A stretch of DNA of 64,000 bases, taken from positions 248,001 to 312,000 of the forward strand of contig NW_026042430.1 of NCBI RefSeq assembly GCF_023856365.1, read 5' to 3'. Origin of the DNA: Brienomyrus brachyistius (Eukaryota > Chordata > Actinopteri > Osteoglossiformes > Mormyridae). Below, piece by piece: positions 57,301 through 64,000 of the stretch (position 1 is its first letter; the number at the start of each line of letters is the position of its first letter). Under the pieces are notes generated by a model that did no database searches, was not told the origin of the DNA, and saw nothing but the letters and a program-made list of their open reading frames with translations. Made by a program: the position numbers and the translations under genes.

Positions 57301-58776
57301 CATTAAAATAGGGAGATATCCACTAAAATAATTCTTCATATTCAAAAAAGTACAGATAAAATGAATCAATCTCAACAGTTCATTTAAAGTGTTTTCACCC
57401 CAAGCACACCTATCCTTACTGAAAATGGTTTAGTCTAAAGTCCTGCTCTGGGGTACGTTTCCTATATCATAATGCACATTGGCAAAAGACAAATATATGT
57501 CAGGAAACTATATAGCAAGAGATCAAAGAAAATTGATACATTCTGTGGGCCATGTCTGCTGCCGCATGGCAGAGAGTGTGAGGGGGAAGTGCAGGGACGA
57601 TGTCGGCATCACCAAAAGGAGGGCTACAGCTCTTTGGAGGGAGCCGGTGAGGAGGGCTGGGGGGAGCCAGTCTGCATCCTCTCACTCCTGGGGAGGACCG
57701 AGTATTGGCCATCCTAGATCTGAGAGGCACTTGAGGGAATCCCGGGGTGCATAAATCTCTGTAGTCTACCCACCTCCAAGACATCTATGCTTTCTACTCC
57801 CCAGCCACTTCCTCTTGGCCCACCAACATTTGGCCCCCTGTAGTGTGATCACCAGGGTTCCTCAATATGTGGCACCTCCACACCTGGCTCCTCTACATCA
57901 GCCATCCCTTGTCTGGGCCCCTCTACAGCAGGCCCCCTCTGACGTGGCCCTCAGTCCCTCAGGGCGACACTGTCCCCTGAGTCCCCAGAATCCCTTTCAG
58001 TCTGGGAGATCACCTAACCCACCCATCCTGCTGCCTAATGCCGGTGTCGTGCTGTAAACTGTCCTCCTGCCACGGAATGTAATCTCTCATTTTAAAGGCA
58101 ATGTCGCTTCGCTTCTCCTGCGCGGCAGCAGCGTCCGCTCGCTGTAACATCGGTAGTCTTGTTTAAGCAGACTAAAAACTCACATTTCTTGTTTATTATG
58201 ATATTTTACAGTCAAAGTTAAGATTAACATCCTCCTGTAATACGTCGCAAATGTGACACTTACTACTATTTCATTTAAACGCGACAATAATGCATTTCTT
58301 TTCGACGCTCGTTCATGCAAATACAGTCGCCTTCAGTCTCAAGAAGCGATTCATCTACTTGAGTAATATTTTTAATACTTTGTTGAATTAATTCTGCCTC
58401 AATTTCTTTGCTATTCTGTCTTCTTTTCATAACTATAATGCGGCGATTAGCTTCATACTGGGCACCGACACACCTGGAAATGACGTAACATTGAACCAAA
58501 TGCCAAAAGTAATCAGAAGTCAGCAGCCTGCCCAGAACGCACAGATAACAAGCTACACTGCAAGTCATCCAGCCACGACGTCACCCAGCCACTCGTCTAC
58601 CATCTAAAATACAGATAAATTACATGTGCTCCGTATTTCTGCAGATGACATTATTTTGAACTGGACCATAAAGAAAATATTCTTGGCCTGGAGGGAGGAG
58701 TGCTGGGCTATTTTATAGGAGGCTACTCTTTCTTAATAACCCCATTTTTAATTCTGAACAATAAGCTTAATAGGAT
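54346..58776. other. Unassigned duplicated segment (right)
   Basis: Mirror of 14365-18679. Contains the short frames at 54975-55166, 56281-56556 and 54355-54561, and about 130 bp (58155-58290) absent from the left arm, which there has only a 13-15 bp filler. No gene family, RNA gene or further transposable element is recognised. Confidence 0.4.
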
Positions 58777-59124
58777 GGGGCGACATGCTGGTGCAGTGGT
58801 TAGCACTGTTGCCTCACACCTCTGCGACCCGGGTTCAAGTCTCCGCCTGGGTCAGATGTGTGTGGAGTTTGCATGTTCTCCCCATGTCGTCGTGCGGTTT
58901 CCTCTGGGTTTTCCGGTTCTCCCCCACAGTCTAAAAACATGCTGAGACTAATTGGAGTTGCTAAATTGCCCGTAAGTGTGCATGTGTGAGTGAATGGTGT
59001 GTGAGTGTGCCCTGCAATGGGCTTGACCCCATTCAGGGTTGTTCCCTGCCTCGTGCCCATTGCTTCTGGGATGGGCTCCCGACCCCCGTGACCCAGAAGG
59101 ATAAGAGGTTTGGAAAACGGATAA
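58777..59124 (+). mobile_element. tRNA-derived SINE, second right-arm copy
   Basis: Head GGGGCGACATGCTGGTGCAG to the degraded tail AAGAGGTTTGGAAAACGGAT; mirror of 14016-14364. Confidence 0.9.
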
Positions 59125-59260
59125 AACTGAAGAGCGATTTAAAATAGGTGATTGTCCAGTAAGAGGATTTAACTTTAGCTACAGTGTTTTTTGTTATACA
59201 GGTATATTTTGTTTTACAAAAACAACATTTACTTCTACACTATACGGTCAATTAAAGTAC

Positions 59261-59743
59261 CTTCTGCATCCTGGAGATGGTCATTACCTTCTGGAGAGTC
59301 TATTTCCTCAGCAACTCTCTTGTTGCTACCTTCTGGAGACAGATGAATGCTGAAAAGATCTTCCATCTGGTCAGCAGTAATTGTGATTGGCTCAAAGCAG
59401 AACAGGTGGCGCAGAATGTAGACAGTGTTTATAACTCACTTATTAATTATCAATGTGTTACTGGTTACTTTATTAGTTTATATTCAAAGAAATAATAGCA
59501 ACTTGATCCATGTTGGTCAAAGGATAAAATTCTGATCCTAACTAACGTACATGTAAACAGAACACAGAATACCTCTGAAATGGACCCTGACCCCTGTGGA
59601 TGACCTGAAACGTGACAATGTCATGTTCCAGCAGATTCCCGTCTCTTATTGACCGGATAGGCCTCAGACAACCTGCATTGGCCATGAAGTCAAGCAGAGG
59701 TGTCTTTCACTTCTCAAGGTCCTCCAGAGTTGTACTTTCAGGT
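59261..59743 (-). pseudogene. HECT-type E3 ligase-like exon remnants, right copy
   Basis: Mirror of 13398-13880. The minus strand shows the same two blocks: TTLEDLEK followed by the same in-frame TGA, LLDFMANAGC, and later TADQMEDLFSIHLSPEGSNK with the GAAG|GTACTT donor. Few substitutions separate the copies (for example ATG changed to ATT before TADQ). No HECT catalytic Cys region is present. The family call is tentative, as for the left copy. Confidence 0.45.
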
Positions 59744-59879
59744 ACCTGCCATCAAAATGGACTGTTATTGAGGCTACTTGAATTATAACTTTTTAGTAAG
59801 AACCCACACACCCATATCATGTTTGAAGCCTTTCAATTGCAGCATTAAAATTAGGCAGCATTCGGCAGGTAAAGGAGCA

Positions 59880-60765
59880 ATATTTGCTGGCAGGCACATG
59901 GGACGATTAATCTGCGCAGTAGGGACAACATGAAGAGAGGAAAATTTGCTGTAAAAAAACTCAATTTGTTCGCCATAATATCTTGCTGACCTCCTTCCCA
60001 GGGCTTAAACTGCCCACAATGCTTTTCCACCCTCTATGCATATTTAGTATTTCCCTGATATATCAGACGCTGATATGGGCAGTACGGTATGCGCTCCGTC
60101 TGGTTAGATGTGGGCCTGCACTTTCTTAGGGGCCTGCCCCTCCTGACACAGACTCTTCCAGAATCTCATACTCCTCTCCATTTCCCATTCTTCACACTGT
60201 TTATTAGTGTATGGGAACGGGACAACCCTAACTGAAGGGTCAGGACTTGCACACAACACACACCCCTCCTGCCCTAATGAAGTGGCGGTATACTTAGCCC
60301 ATTTATACCACCAATTTCCAAGTGTACGTTTTGCTAACCCATACAGGTCTACTTCATCCTGGGCATCCTTCTAAAATTTGCTCACTCTCCTCACTCCCAT
60401 ATCTCCCCCCATTTCTCTCCGCTTTCGCTCACTGTAATCTGAGAGGTTATTCAGCATCAAAGGACCAGGCTGAGTCAGTGAAGTCAGTTGTCCTGTGCTC
60501 ACCTGACCTGTGGTCCTGCTGTGCACCCAGACCTGAAGGGCCTGATAAATCATTAGCATCACTAACATCGTTGCTGTCAGCCGTACCAGAACCCACAGCT
60601 TCGTGTCCTGTCTGGAGTGGCTGGTCTGCTTGCGATGCTCCCTCTTGGCCCTCACTCTGCTCTGATCCTGAAACTGACTCCACCCCAAGCTGTGGAGCTC
60701 CTCTGGGAGCTCCATCAGGGCCATCTGAGTCAAGGGCAACTGCATCCTCTGTGTAGTTTTCAGTG
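59880..60765 (-). pseudogene. ERV env-like remnant (right arm)
   Basis: Counterpart of 12376-13260 on the minus strand. The 124-codon frame 60745-60371 differs from the left copy by one residue (Val to Ala). The CVLCASPDP-like segment follows. No intact envelope domain can be traced, and the assignment as env rests on position and weak likeness. Confidence 0.5.
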
Positions 60766-62456
60766 ACTCTGTCTTTCGTGCGGTACTCTAGTGCAGTGGT
60801 TCAAATGGTACCACGTATTACTCCCTTCTACCTGCACCGCTGTTGCTGTGGCTCGTGTCACCTTGAAGGGTCCCTTTCGTCGGGGCTCGTGCCACTTTCA
60901 CCAGAACACTCGCAGGTAGACTTTATCTCCGTGAAAGATGACTGGCTCCTCCTGGTCTGTGTCTTCTTTCTGTGCTTTCTCCTTTTCCTGTTTGGAAATA
61001 GTTTTGTGTATTTTGGTTAAAGTCCTCATGTACAACTTTAATTCATCCCCCAGCTGATCTAGGCTGGGTCCCTTATACGCCCCCTCAAGTCGATCCAGGC
61101 ATAGGTCTCCCAGTCAGCATTTCATGCGGAGACAAATGCATCACCTGTGCGTTTCCATCCGATATGCCATCAAGGCTGTTGACAGGGCATCCACCCAGTT
61201 CATTTTCATGGTGGCGCAAATCTTATTCAGCTTCTGCTTAAGTGTGCCATTCACTCTCTCCACCATACCCTGCAACTGAGGGTGATACACATGTGGTAGA
61301 AAAATTTAGAATATAATACTTAGAATAAAAGTCGGACCTCTCAGTTTGATGAGGTAAAGGAAAATCTCTTTTATTTCAGCAACTCAGCAAAGCGCTCTCA
61401 TCACACTCTGGCATTCGGTACCAAGATCTTTTTTAGCTCTCCGAGCAACCAGTTGATATACCATAACTCCCACTTCACAGTAAGGGTGTCTAAATCCTGA
61501 TTGGTCACAACACACCAATGAACCAAGCTTAAACGTATAACAAACACAATTTTCGAATTCTATTGGTTCACCTTGGTGGCAAGGTAAAGTCCACCCATTC
61601 TACTCAGTCTACCAGAACATGTCTCGACTGCTAGGCTCCTACTGGAGATATGAATATAGATATTGATTACATGACATTGAATCACTGTAAATACTCAGTT
61701 GTCCTTTGATTAATGATTAACGTATTGACGTATTGTCATTGAATCACTGCCAATACATGGTTAACATATGATTTGTATGATTAACAATTACTTATACATT
61801 TGCACTACCGCATAGCTTGCTATATATTGTTTGCCACAACTATTCTATAAAGCTATAACTCGCTGTGCACCAGTTGGGGCAGCTTCGAATCTCTCCCTGC
61901 AGGTGGTTTCTCCCCCCCCTTTGTTCCGCTGTCTGCCTCTCCAAGGCCCGAGCTTTCCTCAGGGTCTGCGGAACTTACTGCAGGCAGCTATCTCGAAGCG
62001 AGGTCACACAGTATTCAAAACAATCTCTTCTTGCCTAAGGCCTAAAGACACACACAGTCCCAATATGCCAACCTCCCGGGCCTACCGATGTCCAATTTTA
62101 ATTCCACACACACATGCCAACTTTTGTTTTATTCTCAGCTGTTAAACCACTAACTTTTAACTTTCCCAACAAAGGCAGCTCCATTATCAGAGCTTATTTC
62201 AGTTGGTATCCTAAACCTCGGACTCTCTGATCAGGAATTTCACCACTGTCATCGCCCCCATGTCCTTGGACGGTATTGTCTCCACCCATCTGCTGAACCT
62301 GTCCACAATCACAAGCATATATCGCTTTCCATATGCTGTTTTTCCCATGTCCACATAGTCCACCACAAGTGTCTGAACGGTCCCTCAGGCACTGGAATGT
62401 GCCCTACTGGGGTCGTGATTGCTTTGCGTACATTGTTCTTAATGCACACCTCATAT
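60766..62456 (-). pseudogene. ERV integrase remnant interrupted by a solo LTR (right arm)
   Basis: Minus strand: the core with MDYVDM-like and VDRFSRWVE sequence near 62360-62270 and the SSDNGAAF Asp motif near 62190. The 817-bp solo LTR (62108-61292) follows, then HPQLQGMVERVNG with the catalytic Glu near 61265, and the C-terminal segment near 60930. Frameshifted and interrupted, so inactive. The LTR insertion separates two of the three catalytic residues from the third. Confidence 0.85.
61292..62108 (-). mobile_element. Solo LTR, 817 bp, nested in the ERV integrase (right arm only)
   Basis: On the minus strand it runs TGTGGAATTAAAATTGG to TTTTTCTACCACA, so the ends are TGTGG...CCACA. A CTGAAATAAAAGAG poly(A) signal near 61370 marks R/U5. 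A 4-bp duplication, CACA, lies at 61288-61291 and 62109-62112. The left arm has the intact site TGTG at 11849-11852. Length and structure fit a retroviral solo LTR. It is a different family from the LTRs at 31127 and 48442. Confidence 0.92.
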
Positions 62457-63416
62457 TCACATTCTGACAACCTTGCATCCATCATTGCTTGCAGCTTGTT
62501 GTGTTATTTTCCTTAACTCCTCCCCCCTTGCGCAATGGTCAAGACCATGCGCATCCGTTATCAAAATGTTCACCAGAGACAGAGGTGCAGCCAAAAGTCC
62601 CTCATGGTTGCGATACAGACCATTAGCATCCTTAGAGGCCCCCCTTTTTAGCCACACTGAGGCCTCATAGGGGCCCGCCCGCTCCTGCAGGGCCACCAGA
62701 TCAGAAACCTGCTCTGTACTCACCATAGGTAAAAGATCAGCAGTACTCACCTGCGCAGCTGCCCTGGCTGCCGCATCAGAGGCTGCATTTCCTTGAATAA
62801 CAAAATCACGACCTTTGCGGTGGGCCTGACACTTAACAATAGCCAAACGCTTGGGACGCATCATTGTGTGTAGCAACTCCAAAATCTGATTATAATGCTG
62901 AATGGGGGAGCCGTCACTTTTGCGAAAGCCCCTTTGCTTCCAGACTGCTCCAAACAGATGGCATACATCGTGTGCGTATGCAGAGTCTGTGTAGATAGTA
63001 ACTGTCTTATGTTGTCCTCGCCGGCACGCTGTAGTCAAAGCCTTTATCTCCGCTAATTGAGCGGAACAGGGTTGTGCTCTGAAACGAGAGTGTGAAAATC
63101 ATCACCCTGTGCCTGGACTACAGCAAACCCAGCCTTCAAGGCATCCCCATCTCTCCAACATGAGCCATCCACAAACAAAACCATCTCGCTATTTTCAGTG
63201 GGAGAGCTCTCACAAGTCTGCTCTCAGTTTAGTGTAAACCAAAGACTCTGCCACACACTCATGTGGCTGCCCCTCATCCTCCAGGGGAATGCTGTCTGCA
63301 GGGTTTACTGTAGTGGAGCGCTTTATTGTCACATCCGGGTAAGTGAGAAATGCAAAGTACGCTAGCTGCCTTGCTGGGGTCAACACAAATTTGCCTTTGT
63401 CAATAAGGTCCACCAT
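62457..63416 (-). pseudogene. ERV RNase H and connection to integrase (right arm)
   Basis: The best-preserved pol segment: one 193-codon frame (63038-62457) holds TIYTDSAYAHDV, KRLAIVKCQAHRKG and GNAASDAAARAAAQ. It continues through about 110 residues toward the integrase N-terminus (ITDAHGLDHCARGEEL). The upstream part with the VDGS motif is in another frame, as in the left arm (shared frameshift). It retains about 190 bp (62571-62763) and about 27 bp (SIPLEDEGQ) that the left copy lacks. There is an additional small deletion near 63212, after TKLRADL. Confidence 0.87.
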
Positions 63417-63716
63417 CTTATGTGAAGTATAAAGTGTTTTTGCATTCTAGCTGTGTTACAGTATGTAACACAGCCTTCAACTTTTTTCCCCACACAATGC
63501 AGGACATGCAGGGGTGCCGAACAAAACAGTGGAGCTGCAGTGTAGCCAATTATTTCTTTCAGTAGTTTTAAAATCATTTCTGAGGCTGTGTGTTAGAGAT
63601 GGAGGTGAGCAACACTGAGGCATCTCAGGGAACCATGTTGCCCATATTAAAAAACACACACGCATGCAACTCAGGCAATCCAGCATTTCTTATTTCAGTT
63701 ATATATGACACTGCAT

Positions 63717-64000
63717 GGGGGCGGCGTGGTGGTGCAGTGGTTAGCACTGTTGCCTCACACCTCTGGGACCCGGGTTCGTGTCTCCGCCTGGATCACATGT
63801 GTGCGGAGTTTGCATGTTCTCCCCATGTCGTCGTGGGGTTTCCTCCAGGTACTCCGGTTTCCCCCCACAGTCCAAAAACATGCTGAGACTAATTGGAGTC
63901 GCTAAATTAACCATAGGTGTGCATGTGTGAGTGAGCCCTGCGATGGGCTGGCCCCCCATCCTGGGTTGTTCCCTGCCTCCGGACCCCCCGTGACCCAATA
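63717..64000 (+). mobile_element. tRNA-derived SINE, cut by the window end
   Basis: Head GGCGTGGTGGTGCAGTGGTT. Its upstream flank ATGACACTGCAT (63705-63716) is the reverse complement of the target duplication of 10121-10450. A 16-bp stretch near 63935 is deleted relative to the left copy. The tail lies outside the window. Confidence 0.93.

Larger units (their letters stand above)
38975..64000. repeat. Right arm of giant inverted repeat (truncated by window)
   Basis: Reverse complement of 34250-10151. The inner edge is AGTTGATAAG (38975-38984), which pairs with CTTATCAACT (34241-34250). Beyond it the two sides diverge completely. It contains three solo LTRs absent from the left arm, and retains protease and pol sequence that the left arm has lost. 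The arm ends inside a SINE at the window edge. Confidence 0.97.

Overview
The window looks like ray-finned fish nuclear DNA. The evidence is its repeat content: a tRNA-headed V-SINE/HE1-like SINE with a (GGAT)n tail, L1-type and CR1/L2-type LINEs, Tc1/mariner and hAT transposons, gamma/epsilon-type endogenous retrovirus (ERV) remnants and short TG...CA LTRs. There are no bacterial-type operons, and no recognisable tRNA, rRNA or CRISPR genes. Conventional genes are nearly absent: one predicted two-exon gene of unknown family (3189-4547, minus), one unrecognised 499-bp exon present twice, and a broken HECT-type ubiquitin-ligase-like fragment present twice.

Layout. 1-2638 is a GC-rich minisatellite with a 29-bp unit, running off the left edge. 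2640-10108 is single-copy in this window: the two-exon gene, a (TG)n(TA)n(TG)n microsatellite, an interspersed repeat ('repeat X') and a dead Tc1-like transposase. From about 10151 to the right edge the window is one giant inverted repeat: left arm 10151-34250, spacer 34251-38974, right arm 38975-64000, truncated by the window end. Nearly every feature of the left arm returns in reverse order and on the opposite strand in the right arm. Predicted peptides are identical or differ by one to a few residues.

Each arm contains, from outside inwards: a SINE, ERV RNase H/integrase/env remnants, the HECT-like pseudogene, a second SINE, several kb of unassigned sequence, a third SINE, repeat X, a CR1 tail, a 471-bp Tc1-type MITE, an L1 3' half, a CR1-type LINE 3' end, ERV gag/protease remnants, the 3' end of a Gypsy-like LTR element, the unrecognised exon, and a hAT 3' end joined to an L1 fragment. 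A hAT element (36789-40529) with an 8-bp target-site duplication (TSD) straddles the spacer/right-arm boundary.

The arms differ mainly by indels. Four solo LTRs are private to one arm, with empty sites in the other: 31127-32096 in the left, and 48442-48720, 49013-49301 and 61292-62108 in the right. There are also deletions in the left-arm ERV gag-pro and pol segments and an apparent SINE-SINE recombination in the right arm. Shared lesions (frameshift, stop codon) show that the retroviral and HECT-like sequences were already dead before the inverted duplication.

The biology is therefore structural: a large, young or conversion-homogenised palindrome built of nested transposable elements. A false inverted join of two haplotypes in the assembly is a serious alternative that sequence alone cannot exclude. 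I found no convincing new enzymatic or defence system.
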